DNA of 64,000 bases from Verrucomicrobiales bacterium (GTDB lineage: Bacteria > Verrucomicrobiota > Verrucomicrobiia > Verrucomicrobiales > DEV007). The DNA lies in contig JAEUHH010000051.1 of NCBI GenBank assembly GCA_016795505.1, positions 1 to 64,000 of the forward strand. The letters run 5' to 3'. A model generated the notes under the pieces. It did no database searches, was not told the origin of the DNA, and saw nothing but the letters and a program-made list of their open reading frames with translations. The position numbers and the translations under genes are program-made. This document shows positions 53,714-62,535 of the stretch, piece by piece. Position 1 is the stretch's first letter; every line of letters starts with the position of its first letter.

Positions 53714-54862
53714 TCACACCCGCCGCTGTCCGCCGACGAAGACCGCTTGGACGCCGAAATCCCGATCCAACAGGGTTAGATCGGCGAGCAGACCCTGTTT
53801 GATCTCGCCGCGGTCGTGCAGGCCCAGGCTGTGCGCCTGATTGCGGGCCGTCGTCTTGGCGAGTTGATTGAGCGGCAGGCCGGTGATGTCGGCCACGTTC
53901 TTCAACCCGTGGTGATATTGCAGGATGGAGCCGGCCAGATTACCGGCTGGGATGCGGGCGGCGCCGTCCTTCACTGTGATCGTCGTGTCGCCGAGCGGAT
54001 ACTCGCCATCGCCGAGGTGGGAGGCGGCGATGCTGTCCGTGATGATCATGAGCTGGTCGCAACTGCGGTGTTTGAAGACCAGCTCGATCATGTCGGGGCA
54101 CAGGTGGATGGTATCCGTGATGACTTCGATCAGCACCCGGTCGTCCAGCAGGCCCGCGCCGACCAGCCCGACGCTGCGGTGATGCAGGGCCGACATCTGG
54201 TTGCAGTAGTGCGTGAGATGGCCGAGCCCGGCATCGCGGGCGGCACGGAATTCCGCATAGGTGGCGGCGCTGTGGGCGGCGGAGCATTGGATGCCCATCG
54301 CTCGCATCGCGCGAATGAAATCCAGCGCGCCTTCCAGCTCGATGGCGAGGGAAATGAGGCCGACGGGGCAGATCTCGGCGAGGGCCCGGATCTCGTCGAC
54401 ATCGGGCGCGCGCATCTCGGCGGGATTCTGGGCGCCGGCCTGTTTCGGATTCAGATAGGGGCCCTCGACATGGAGGAACGGCGTCCGTGCGAATGGCTCC
54501 CCGGCTTCGCGATAGGCCGCCGTGGCCCGCGCCATTGCCTGGAGAGCTTCGTTCGACTCCGTCCACGTGGTGGGCAGGAAGGTGGTGACGCCTTCGCGGA
54601 GCTTGGCCTCGGCAAAGGTGTGGACCGCCTCCGGGGTGGCTTGGAAAAGGTCCACGCCATTGGCGCCGTGGGTGTGGATGTCGATGAAGCCGGCAAAAGC
54701 CAACACTTCGCCATCGCCATCGAACACGATGTCGGCTCCGGCGGGCACTTCTCCGGCTTCATGGATGGCGGCGATGCGGCCATCATCGCCGGCTTCGATG
54801 GAGACGGGGCGGATGGTCTCGTCGGGGGTGACGAGTTGGACGTTCGCGATGAGTGAGGGCAT
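53714..54862 (-). CDS. nagA: N-acetylglucosamine-6-phosphate deacetylase NagA
   Basis: 382 aa from ATG 54862. Amidohydrolase motifs are FIDIHTHGANGVD (metal HxH), FLHVEGPYLNP (metal Glu), SAAHSAATYAE and LTHYCNQMSAL (His ligands) and IITDSIAAS (catalytic Asp). It removes acetate from GlcNAc-6-P in amino-sugar and cell-wall recycling. Codons about 352-366 (EIKQGLLADLTLLDR) lie inside dispersed repeat copy D. The protein there still fits the NagA pattern (GxLAPGxxADLVxLDRD), so the copy has been accommodated in frame. Frame extension to 54997 is rejected. Confidence 0.92.
   Translation of the reverse strand: MPSLIANVQLVTPDETIRPVSIEAGDDGRIAAIHEAGEVPAGADIVFDGDGEVLAFAGFIDIHTHGANGVDLFQATPEAVHTFAEAKLREGVTTFLPTTWTESNEALQAMARATAAYREAGEPFARTPFLHVEGPYLNPKQAGAQNPAEMRAPDVDEIRALAEICPVGLISLAIELEGALDFIRAMRAMGIQCSAAHSAATYAEFRAARDAGLGHLTHYCNQMSALHHRSVGLVGAGLLDDRVLIEVITDTIHLCPDMIELVFKHRSCDQLMIITDSIAASHLGDGEYPLGDTTITVKDGAARIPAGNLAGSILQYHHGLKNVADITGLPLNQLAKTTARNQAHSLGLHDRGEIKQGLLADLTLLDRDFGVQAVFVGGQRRV
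53764..53806 (+). repeat. Dispersed palindromic repeat, copy D, inside nagA
   Basis: GATCCAACAGGGTTAGATCG, then AGACCCTGTTTGATC. The reverse complement aligns with copies B and C. It is the only copy found within a conserved reading frame. Confidence 0.6.
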
Positions 54863-55015
54863 CCTTATGTTTACCACGGGGGACGCGGAGGGAAAAGAAC
54901 TTCTCCTCCGCAAGAGACGTCTGCCGGTGGAGGGCTGGGAGAAGGGAAATAGAAGCAGGCCCCGACTGCCAACGGGCAGAGGGCGAGAAGCTTGCAAGGA
55001 CGGGCAATAAAGTTG

Positions 55016-55453
55016 TTACCGGTCCCAGGGGAGGTGACTGACCCGTTTGGTTCGGTTTGAGGTAAATACCTCCCGATCACCACTCTCCGATGACATGGGG
55101 TCCGCAAACCGCCATCCTGCCAAGCGGACATCCTTCGACTTGGCACCCACTGGAGCGATGTCCCGGAAATAGAGCGTCCAACTGCCCCATCCGGTGGCGT
55201 CCCACCATCTGTCGCTGTAGTGCCAGATGTAAACTGTACCTTCCGAAGTATCTTCGGAGCCCCCTATCGCCTCGGTCCAATTCGGGTCGCCCAGCGCGGC
55301 TCGAACCTCTGATGGCCTCGCGTGCTTCCGGAGATCGGACGGCAGCGGGGAGACTTCTGGCAGCCCGAGTAAGTTGTTGCGAATCGAATGGGCGCAGCTG
55401 GATAGAAACAGTACCGCGATCAATAGCAATGAGAGCGAAAAAGGCGACTTCAT
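55016..55453 (-). CDS. Putative lipoprotein
   Basis: 145 aa from ATG 55453. The signal MKSPFSLSLLLIAVLFLSSC has a clean lipobox LSSC, so the mature protein is probably lipid-anchored. The rest (RPSEVRAALGDPNWTEAIGG, then VYIWHYSDRWWDATGWG) resembles small outer-membrane assembly or SmpA-like folds only in general layout. It begins 31 bp after the secretin stop on the same strand with the same lower GC, so it may be a pilotin-like partner (inference). Confidence 0.65.
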   Translation of the reverse strand: MKSPFSLSLLLIAVLFLSSCAHSIRNNLLGLPEVSPLPSDLRKHARPSEVRAALGDPNWTEAIGGSEDTSEGTVYIWHYSDRWWDATGWGSWTLYFRDIAPVGAKSKDVRLAGWRFADPMSSESGDREVFTSNRTKRVSHLPWDR

Positions 55454-55483
55454 GGCGTGAATGGGAGTTCGGGGCAAAATGCC

Positions 55484-58102
55484 TTACTCACTGCGGTTAG
55501 TCTGCATGAACGCCTTGCGGATCAAACGGAACGGCAGGAATCCCGCCTTCTCGTCGGGAATGGCCAGATTGTCCTGCCCATTCTCGATGAGAGCCTCATT
55601 GGTCGTATTCCACTGGTGTTGGCTGGCGGGGGTTTCGATCCGCTTGATTGAAAGGCGGGGCATTTTCCCTTTACTGGCTTTGTGTTCCGTTCCCTCACCT
55701 GCTTCCTGAGTTGCACCGTCATCGGTCGACTCATTATCGTCGAAGAGGTGCATTGCCCCGTCGTTCAGGATATCATGAGCACGGATGGACGGGTCAGTGT
55801 GAAACGTGTGGGGATCGATTATGCGCGGGGTGATCAGAAACATCCGTTGCAATTTGCGATCAACCACTTCCTTGTTCTTAAAAGGCAATCCCAAAACGGG
55901 TATTCGTCCCACGACAGGCACCCGGCCCTCAAACTTTCCTTGTTCATGGCGATATCTCCCCGCCACCAAGAGACTCTGATTTTCTCCGATGATCGCCTGA
56001 GTGTTCATTTCGCTTGAGCTGACCACGGGCACGCCATCCACTTCCTCCTCGCTTGGCTTGCCATCGACGATATGAACCGCGAGGCGGATCTGGGAGTTCG
56101 CTCCGCCCGGCTTGGAATCTTCTTCCTGAATGATATGTGGCACAACTCGAATTTGCGTTCCGGAGACCACCTTGAAGAGATTGGAATCCTCCTGGCCTGG
56201 CACCTTGATGTAAAAAACCAGATCGTCGTCAAAGTAAGCCTCTGCGTTCTGGATTGTCAGGACGGAAGGCCTCGAAAGGATCTGGGCGTCACCCTTCGTT
56301 TCGAGCGCTTTTATGCTGGACAGGATACTATAGGATGCACCAGTGATAAGTGTGTTCGCGCTGAGGCCGGGGGCCTTCGTCAGGTCCGAAACCAAGCTCT
56401 TATTGTCGAAAGACTGGCCTAGGGTCTGGGATGCGCCCGAGTTGTTCCCAAATCCCCCAATGATGGAAATATTCTGGCTGTTAATTTTCCCTGCGCCTCC
56501 TCCGATCAAGCTGCTTTGCCAATCGAAAAGGGCGTCAGAGTTGATGTCAACGATGGCCACGGACACTTCCACTAATTGAATCGGCCGGTCGAGTTCCTCG
56601 ATCACTTTTTGAATCAAAAGGAGATTTCCGGGCGTTTCGACGGCGACAATGGCATTCTGAATCCGATCCGCGAACAAGGTGCGCCTTACATCCGTGAGCG
56701 CTGAATCGTAAGTGGCGTCAGGGAGGACGCTTGCCAGAATCCGACTCAGCTTTTCTCTGGTGACCGCCGCCTCTTCTTCTTGAATTTCAGTTGATCGAGG
56801 CGCTGCGGTGCCCTCCTTCTCATCCGCTTTGGCTGCATTCGTACTGAGGAGGCGAGCTTGCGGATGAGCCTTCGAGGAGGTAGAGCTGTCCTTTGGTTGC
56901 TGGGTACCGGAGCCAGTGGCTTCCGGCTTCTCATGATCCGTGGAGTTCAGCGGCTCAGGTGAATGAATCTGCCTTTGAAGATTTTCGGGAAGTTTCTCCA
57001 CGATTTGAGCAACTTCCTCCGTGGATAAAAGTTGGATTGCCTTGGGTCTTTCGGACGGGGGCAATCTTCGGTAGATGTTGGATATCCCTTCAAAAGTAAT
57101 GGAACCTGCTTTCCTGAATTCGGCTATCGCATCGGCCGATGAAATTGGGTCGAGGGTGGCCGACTCGACGATCGTCTTCCGATCATATTCCATTCTCGCT
57201 GCCGCCAAGATGCCGAGGGCATCGCTCGACGCTTGTGGCGCTGCATTGACGACTACTCCTGAGCGGCGCTCCCCCACGATGGCCGTTTCCGGGACCTGCG
57301 CTTGGGTATCGCGCTTGCTGGGCGGAGATTGGGTCGAGGAGGATACGAGGTTACCATGGATCGCGGAGAGGCCTGCCCTGTTTGGGTCCAAAGCGAAAAT
57401 GTCCTGCAACTTGCCGAGGACGCCAGGAATGGTGTAACGGTGGTCTCCAGAGCCGCGGAACTCGAAGTCCTCTGCGAAGGCGTGGTGGAGTTTGAAAGTT
57501 CTTTGCGATAAAACGGTAGGCTTCGGCTCTGGTTCGCTCTTCTTTCCTAGACTTTGAGCGACCGCTGCGCAGAGATCGACGAAACGTGGGTGACCGATGG
57601 CGATCAATTCGTTTGTTTCTGGAACGGGAAGGATCTTTTGATCTAGCTCGGTCACTGCCACCTTTCTCGTCGCGAGGAGGCTAGCCCGGAATTTCTTTTC
57701 CTCCACTGCGGAAAGGGGTATTCCATGGGCCTTTTCCGCCGTGGCCGGGTCTATGAACAGAGTTTCCCCATCGAAAAAATAGATCAGTCCGGCATTTGAT
57801 AAGACATTCTTCAAGATAAAGTCAGCCAGGGTCGAGTTGCCGTTTGCGATGGCCTCTTGCTCAGCTGCGGGTGTGGCGCTGTATCTGGCCTCTTTCGTCT
57901 GGTCAACTTTGGTGAGTGCCAATGTCGCCTTAAGATCGCTGGAGATGCGTTTCGCATAGGCTCCGAGCAATTCAGACGGTTGGGGCCTCAGTTTCTCGGC
58001 TCCAATTAGATCGGGCAGTTCGGCCGCGTAACCCTCTTGCCAGTGATATACGAGACCGACAATTGCTGCCGTCATGAGAATCCGGAGAAAGCGTTTAGTC
58101 AT
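55484..58102 (-). CDS. Outer-membrane secretin, type III (SctC)-like
   Basis: 872 aa with an N-terminal hydrophobic signal. The N-half is poorly conserved, with a Pro/Ser/Glu-rich linker (about 390-445). The C-terminal secretin domain (about 490-790) has IVAVETPGNLLLIQKVIEEL, VEVSVAIVDINSDALFDW, ILSRPSVLTIQNAEA, DDLVFYIKVPGQE, TQIRVVPHII and ENQSLLVAGRYRHE, a spelling closer to YscC/EscC than to GspD or PilQ. About 80 residues follow the pore. No other type III genes are present in the window. Its GC content is clearly lower than its neighbours'. It may serve the pseudopilus cluster 15 kb away or be a horizontally acquired orphan. Confidence 0.8.
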   Translation of the reverse strand: MTKRFLRILMTAAIVGLVYHWQEGYAAELPDLIGAEKLRPQPSELLGAYAKRISSDLKATLALTKVDQTKEARYSATPAAEQEAIANGNSTLADFILKNVLSNAGLIYFFDGETLFIDPATAEKAHGIPLSAVEEKKFRASLLATRKVAVTELDQKILPVPETNELIAIGHPRFVDLCAAVAQSLGKKSEPEPKPTVLSQRTFKLHHAFAEDFEFRGSGDHRYTIPGVLGKLQDIFALDPNRAGLSAIHGNLVSSSTQSPPSKRDTQAQVPETAIVGERRSGVVVNAAPQASSDALGILAAARMEYDRKTIVESATLDPISSADAIAEFRKAGSITFEGISNIYRRLPPSERPKAIQLLSTEEVAQIVEKLPENLQRQIHSPEPLNSTDHEKPEATGSGTQQPKDSSTSSKAHPQARLLSTNAAKADEKEGTAAPRSTEIQEEEAAVTREKLSRILASVLPDATYDSALTDVRRTLFADRIQNAIVAVETPGNLLLIQKVIEELDRPIQLVEVSVAIVDINSDALFDWQSSLIGGGAGKINSQNISIIGGFGNNSGASQTLGQSFDNKSLVSDLTKAPGLSANTLITGASYSILSSIKALETKGDAQILSRPSVLTIQNAEAYFDDDLVFYIKVPGQEDSNLFKVVSGTQIRVVPHIIQEEDSKPGGANSQIRLAVHIVDGKPSEEEVDGVPVVSSSEMNTQAIIGENQSLLVAGRYRHEQGKFEGRVPVVGRIPVLGLPFKNKEVVDRKLQRMFLITPRIIDPHTFHTDPSIRAHDILNDGAMHLFDDNESTDDGATQEAGEGTEHKASKGKMPRLSIKRIETPASQHQWNTTNEALIENGQDNLAIPDEKAGFLPFRLIRKAFMQTNRSE

Positions 58103-58307
58103 GAGAGGCGCGAGGGAAATTGGCTATAGAGACGATGCCCAGTTTGGATGGGAGGTTCTCCTTGTCAATTAATTCGCGACGCATTCTTGAGAATTCGCCG
58201 GTTAGAAGGTGGTGCAAATATGGTATTTCCTGTGGGTCTGGTAATGCGTTTATGCCTCCTTGCCTATTTCTCCGTTCCGCGGTTGCGTCGGAAACAAGCA
58301 ATCCCAA
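58095..58307 (-). CDS. Possible small leader gene upstream of the secretin
   Basis: 70 aa from TTG 58307, ending in TAA that overlaps the secretin ATG by 8 bp (ATGACTAA). The overlap and similar GC favour a coupled small gene. The non-ATG start and lack of any known domain argue against it. Confidence 0.3.
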   Translation of the reverse strand: MGLLVSDATAERRNRQGGINALPDPQEIPYLHHLLTGEFSRMRRELIDKENLPSKLGIVSIANFPRASHD

Positions 58308-58379
58308 CTCTAGTCGAAAGGTGATTCGATAGGTCAGACGCCCAACCTTTCACTCATTTCTATCCGGCGCCGCCGCGCC

Positions 58380-59213
58380 TCACCCCACCGGACGCACCAG
58401 ATAGCCGCCGGATTTCTCGTCGGGCTTCAACTGGATGTGGCCGCGCTTCTCGACTTCTTCCAGCAGGGTGTTGAAGCCGCGGAAGCCGTGATAGCTCTCG
58501 TTGAATCCGGGGCGCAGGCGCTTGATGGCCTGCTTCACCATCGATCCCCATACGAGGTCGTCCTCGCTGCGCTCGGCAAACAGCTTCTCCACCGTCTCGA
58601 CGACGAGGTCGATGGCTTCGTCCTGCTTGTTGGCGGCGGGTGCGGGCTTGCCAGTGGCCGGCGGGCTGCCGGCCTTCGGCGCGGTGCCGGTCGCGGCCGC
58701 TTTTTTGGCCGGTGCGGATGGGGCGGGGCGCTTTTTCTCGCGCACCAGGTCGTCGTAAAAAATGAACTCGTCGCAGTTCGACAGGAACAGGTCGGAGGTG
58801 GAATTCTTCACACCCACGCCGATGACGAGCTTGTTGTTCTCGCGGAGCTTTGACACCAGCGGGGAAAAGTCCGAGTCACCGCTGATGATGACGAACGCGT
58901 CGATGTGCGCCTTCGTGTAGCAGAGGTCCAGGGCATCCACCACCATGCGGATGTCGGCGGAGTTCTTGCCGGATTGCCGGACGTGGGGGATGTCGATGAG
59001 CTCGAAGTTCGCCTCGTGCATGCTGCGTTTGAAACTGGTGTAGCGGCCCCAGTCGCAGTAGGCCTTGCGGACGACGATGTTGCCCTTCACCAGCAGGCGC
59101 TCCAGCACCCGCGCGATGTCGAATTTGTCGTATTTGGCATCCTGGGCGCCGAGGGCGACATTCTCGAAGTCGCAGAAGACGGCCATGTTGCTGGTTTTGT
59201 CGATGGTAGCCAT
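58380..59213 (-). CDS. NYN-domain ribonuclease with C-terminal LOTUS/OST-HTH
   Basis: 277 aa. The PIN-like NYN domain (1-150) shows VFCDFEN, SGKNSADIRMVVDALDL and IISGDSDFSPLV, with the acidic metal-binding residues all present. A Pro/Ala/Lys linker (about 160-195) leads to a LOTUS-type winged helix (about 198-277; AIKRLRPGFNESYHGFRGFN then GGYLVRP), the same architecture as eukaryotic MARF1/limkain-related proteins. It is probably an RNA-cleaving or RNA-binding enzyme. It is 167 bp upstream of tag, which is on the same strand and transcribed first. Confidence 0.85.
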   Translation of the reverse strand: MATIDKTSNMAVFCDFENVALGAQDAKYDKFDIARVLERLLVKGNIVVRKAYCDWGRYTSFKRSMHEANFELIDIPHVRQSGKNSADIRMVVDALDLCYTKAHIDAFVIISGDSDFSPLVSKLRENNKLVIGVGVKNSTSDLFLSNCDEFIFYDDLVREKKRPAPSAPAKKAAATGTAPKAGSPPATGKPAPAANKQDEAIDLVVETVEKLFAERSEDDLVWGSMVKQAIKRLRPGFNESYHGFRGFNTLLEEVEKRGHIQLKPDEKSGGYLVRPVG

Positions 59214-59264
59214 GGGAGGAATGATGGGGTGGTTGGGGGGATAAAAAAGGAGGCGGGAGCGGGA

Positions 59265-59909
59265 TCAGCGCGGTCGCTTGAAGGCGCGGCGCTTCTTCTC
59301 CACGGCCGGCCGGGCGTGGCAGCCGTCGAGATGGTCGTTCACCAGACCCATCGCCTGCATGAAGGCATAAGCGGTGGTGGGGCCGACGAAAGACCAGCCG
59401 CGCTTCTTGAGATCCTTGCTGAGGGCCTTGGATTCCGGGCTCTGTGAGAGGGAGCGCAGGGCTTCGAGGGTGAGATGCTCCGGCCGGGAGGCGGGATCGG
59501 GTTCCCACTTCCAGAAGTAGGCCGCCAGCGAGCCGGCTTCGTCGGCGAGGTCGCAGGCACGCCGGGCGTTGTTCAGGGTGGACTCGATCTTGCCGCGATG
59601 GCGCACGATGCCGGCATCGCCGAGCAGGCGCGCCACGTCCTTGTCGCCGAACCGGGCCACCTGGCGGAAATCGAAGCCGGCAAAGGCGGCCCGGAAGTTT
59701 TCCCGCTTTCTGAGGATGGTCAGCCAACTGAGTCCGGACTGGAATCCCTCAAGGCAGAGTTTTTCAAACAGCCGGAAATCATCGGAGACCGGGTGGCCCC
59801 ATTCCGTGTCGTGATAGGCGGCGTAGTCGGCCGAACCGGCGCCCCAGAAGCAGCGGGTGCGTCCGTCGTCGCAGGGGGTGAGACCATCGGGTGGGATGTC
59901 GGCGGGCAT
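59265..59909 (-). CDS. tag: DNA-3-methyladenine glycosylase I
   Basis: 214 aa. TRCFWGAGSADYAAYHDTEWG is the N-terminal signature, with the Cys and His used as zinc ligands. FQSGLSWLTILRKRENFRAAFAGFD is the helix-hairpin-helix glycosylase core, and AFMQAMGLVNDHLDGCHAR supplies the second His/Cys pair. It removes 3-methyladenine in base-excision repair. The C-terminal tail is basic. The upstream 122 bp contain dispersed repeat copy E. Confidence 0.93.
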   Translation of the reverse strand: MPADIPPDGLTPCDDGRTRCFWGAGSADYAAYHDTEWGHPVSDDFRLFEKLCLEGFQSGLSWLTILRKRENFRAAFAGFDFRQVARFGDKDVARLLGDAGIVRHRGKIESTLNNARRACDLADEAGSLAAYFWKWEPDPASRPEHLTLEALRSLSQSPESKALSKDLKKRGWSFVGPTTAYAFMQAMGLVNDHLDGCHARPAVEKKRRAFKRPR

Positions 59910-59982
59910 GTCTTTGGTTTCGCCACGTTAGCGCGGGGCGGTGGGGAGTCGAGATGAATTGTCGCCGGTCGGGGGTGACGGA

Positions 59983-60027
59983 GAGACAGGGTTCGATCGG
60001 AGATCCGACCCGGTCTCATCGGAAATC
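59983..60027 (+). repeat. Dispersed palindromic repeat, copy E (reference copy)
   Basis: GAGACAGGGTTCGATC, GGA, then GATCCGACCCGGTCTC form a near-perfect palindrome, followed by ATCGGAAATC. Four other copies were found at 31624, 44318, 46741 and 53764, in both orientations. Here it lies between tag and the cyclase gene. Confidence 0.8.
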
Positions 60028-60031
60028 GGGC

Positions 60032-61327
60032 TCACCCGCGGGAGGGAACAAAAACCTCCAGCCCCTGGCTGCGTCCGCGGACTTCGACCCGGCCGGCGGA
60101 GGTGAAGAGGAGGGGTGTCGGCCGGCTTTCGCCGATCGCGGCGGCGGCCTCCGTGGAGTCGCTGGCCAGGATGCTGACTCCGCGGTCGCGGGTCAGGCTC
60201 TGGAGGCGGCTGGCGACGTTCACGGTGTCGCCGATGGCGGTGAATTCCCGGCGATTGGCGGCGCCGATATTCCCCACCACGGCTGTGCCGGAATGAATGC
60301 CGATGCCGATGCGCAGCGGGGGCTCGCCGCGGGAGGCCCGATCACGGTTCAGCACTTCGAGCCGGTCGACCATGGCCAGGGCGCACTCGACCGCACGCCC
60401 GGCGTGATCGGACTGGCGGACCGGGGCATTGAAGTAGGCCAGCAGGCCGTCGCCGAGGTATTTGTCGAGGGTGCCGCCGTAGCGAAAGATCTCATCCACC
60501 ATGTGGCCGTGGAAATCGTTGAGCAGCCGGACGACCTCGGTGGCGTCGAGGTTTTCGGACAGGGTGGTGAAGCCGCGGATGTCGCAGAACAGCACCGTGA
60601 TCTCGCAACTCTCTCCCGTGGCTGGCGTATCGTGGCTTTCGATGACCTCCGCGACGCCGGGGGAAAAATACCGGGCGAGTCGGTCGCGGCGGGCCTGTCG
60701 CTCGGCGGTTTCGCGGATCAGCAGGGTCTGGCGGCGGGGCAGCCAGCTCATCATCGTCGCGGTGACGGCGAGCAGCAGCGGACCCGCCACCCACGAGACC
60801 GGCGACAGGCCGGCCGCCCGATAGACCACCGCGAGGCAGGCGATGCCGACGGCTCCGGAGAGCAGCAGGTGCCGGGCACGCAGGCTGAAGGAGGACAGCA
60901 CGATGAGAAACAGCAGCAGCGCCAGGGTGAAGAGGGCGACGGTCTGGCTCCGTTCGGAATGGCTGACGGTGGTGGTCTGAATCCACGTCACCATCGGCAT
61001 GTCGATCAGCGGCACGGCGAAGCGGCCGATCTCGCGGAAAAGGCGGTTTCGTCTGCCGAAAATCAGGAGCGCGGTCGCGATGAGCCAGTAGAGGATCATG
61101 TGGCCGACGGTGAGACGCAGGTCTTCCTCCCCCAGAGCCGTGATGGCGAGGCCGTAAAACAGCAGAAATGCCGTCGCGAGGGCGAAGCGGACCTGTCCCA
61201 TGAAGGCGGCATTCTCCTGCCGGCTCCGGTCAACGGTGATGGAAAAAGGATCGTCGACCGCAGGGTCGGGCGCCGCCGGTGATGCGGAGGCTGGCGCAGG
61301 TCGGGGTGGGTTCATTGTCTTTTCCAT
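60032..61327 (-). CDS. Membrane-bound class III adenylate/guanylate cyclase
   Basis: 431 aa. Residues about 45-200 form five or six membrane helices. The cyclase domain (about 235-425) has VLFCDIRGFTTLSE and DKYLGDGLLAYFNAP (metal-binding Asp residues), GIGIHSGTAVVGNIG and FTAIGDTVNVASRLQ. Catalytic residues look intact; substrate choice between ATP and GTP cannot be settled by eye. Start ATG 61327; a second ATG four codons in (61315) is equally possible. Its signal is probably cAMP sensed elsewhere, as no receptor gene is adjacent. Confidence 0.88.
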   Translation of the reverse strand: MEKTMNPPRPAPASASPAAPDPAVDDPFSITVDRSRQENAAFMGQVRFALATAFLLFYGLAITALGEEDLRLTVGHMILYWLIATALLIFGRRNRLFREIGRFAVPLIDMPMVTWIQTTTVSHSERSQTVALFTLALLLFLIVLSSFSLRARHLLLSGAVGIACLAVVYRAAGLSPVSWVAGPLLLAVTATMMSWLPRRQTLLIRETAERQARRDRLARYFSPGVAEVIESHDTPATGESCEITVLFCDIRGFTTLSENLDATEVVRLLNDFHGHMVDEIFRYGGTLDKYLGDGLLAYFNAPVRQSDHAGRAVECALAMVDRLEVLNRDRASRGEPPLRIGIGIHSGTAVVGNIGAANRREFTAIGDTVNVASRLQSLTRDRGVSILASDSTEAAAAIGESRPTPLLFTSAGRVEVRGRSQGLEVFVPSRG

Positions 61328-62535
61328 ACACCACGCGGCGCCCGGGTGGGTGGCAAAAACGGCCAGGCATTCGCTTTTTCGATCCCGCCGCTCTCCCGCC
61401 GTCCACGGCGTCGGGTGGGTGGGGATTCACCGGCGTCCCGGCAGATGACCCGGCGGCGATGGCTCCGCGTCAGGGTAGAAGAGGCGGCCCACGCGGAAAC
61501 GAGCGGAAAGGGGTGGGGCCTGAGTGACCGGATGGCGGACCACACCCTTGGTCAGAAAGGATTGCCTGATCCTCAGCGGAGCGCCCCCCCGGGCGGCTGG
61601 CCGCGCTGCGGGGCGGTTGAAAGGGGAGGAGGCGACGGGTGAACGGGAAGAGACGGGCAGTCAGCCATTCCGGCATCGATTCGCGTCATTCGTTTCATTT
61701 CTTTCCCTTCGCGATCAAGGCCGAAGCCAATGCGGTGGCAGCGATCAGGGGCTGGTCGCCCACCATGGAGATCATCCCCGGAACACCGCGCGGCCGAGCC
61801 TCTTCACCGGGAAGACCATTCGAGCGGAGCGCGGGCACTCCTGCCCGCCTTCCCCAGCGGGAGACAGCGGACAGGAGTGTCCGCGCTCCGCTCTTCGCCT
61901 ACCGGCTACCAGATACCGGCCTCCCTTTCGAGGAAAGCGCCTCGGGAAATCAACCGTTGGGGGACGGGAAGGCCCCTAGATCGGGACCTCGCCCACCGCT
62001 GACGGGCGGAAAAGCGCGTGAGAGGCCGGGACATTCTTTGGAGGGGGCGGCGCCGCGCTGGCTTTGGCGCGGGAGGAGTCAGGGTGCGGGCCCGTCTGGA
62101 GCACCCTGGTTACCGTTGTGCACGTATGATAGACGCAGTTTAGGGTCGCTGCATTGGATCTGGAGCTTTCCCACGTGCCCAAATTTCCCGAGCATGGGGC
62201 GCTTCAGTCCCGCAAAGCGGTGAATTTCCCAAAACTGATTGACGAATGCACCGAATTTTGCGGAAAATGTCTCGAAATGAGCTTCATTCTACTCGATTTT
62301 CCCCTGCTTCCTTCCACCTTGGCACCATGGGCGGTGAGAGAACAAACGAATTGAAAAAGGGATTTCTTAGCTTCTGGCATTTAACTTTTATCAAGCAGCG
62401 CATTTCCCCAATGCACGAGTCTGAGGTCCTAGGGGGAAATCGAGTTCGGAATAACCAGGTTCCAAGTCCCTACGCAATTTTCCAACTCGTGTTCCTTCCC
62501 ATGTTTGCCCGTTTGGCATAAGCAACTGTTAAGTC
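61328..62535. other. 1.2-kb gene-poor stretch
   Basis: No frame on either strand has a recognisable domain or consistent codon bias. It contains one large inverted repeat (61822-61893). From about 62,150 the GC content drops, marking entry into a region of different origin that continues to the window end. Confidence 0.55.
61822..61893. repeat. Inverted repeat, 22-bp arms with one mismatch
   Basis: The left arm (61822-61843) begins GAGCGGAGCGCGGGCACTCC and the right arm (61872-61893) ends GTCCGCGCTCCGCTC. The arms are complementary except for one position and enclose 28 bases that contain a smaller CCCGC/GCGGG stem. It resembles REP/BIME-like units scattered in verrucomicrobial and planctomycete genomes. 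This is the only copy seen in the window. Confidence 0.8.
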
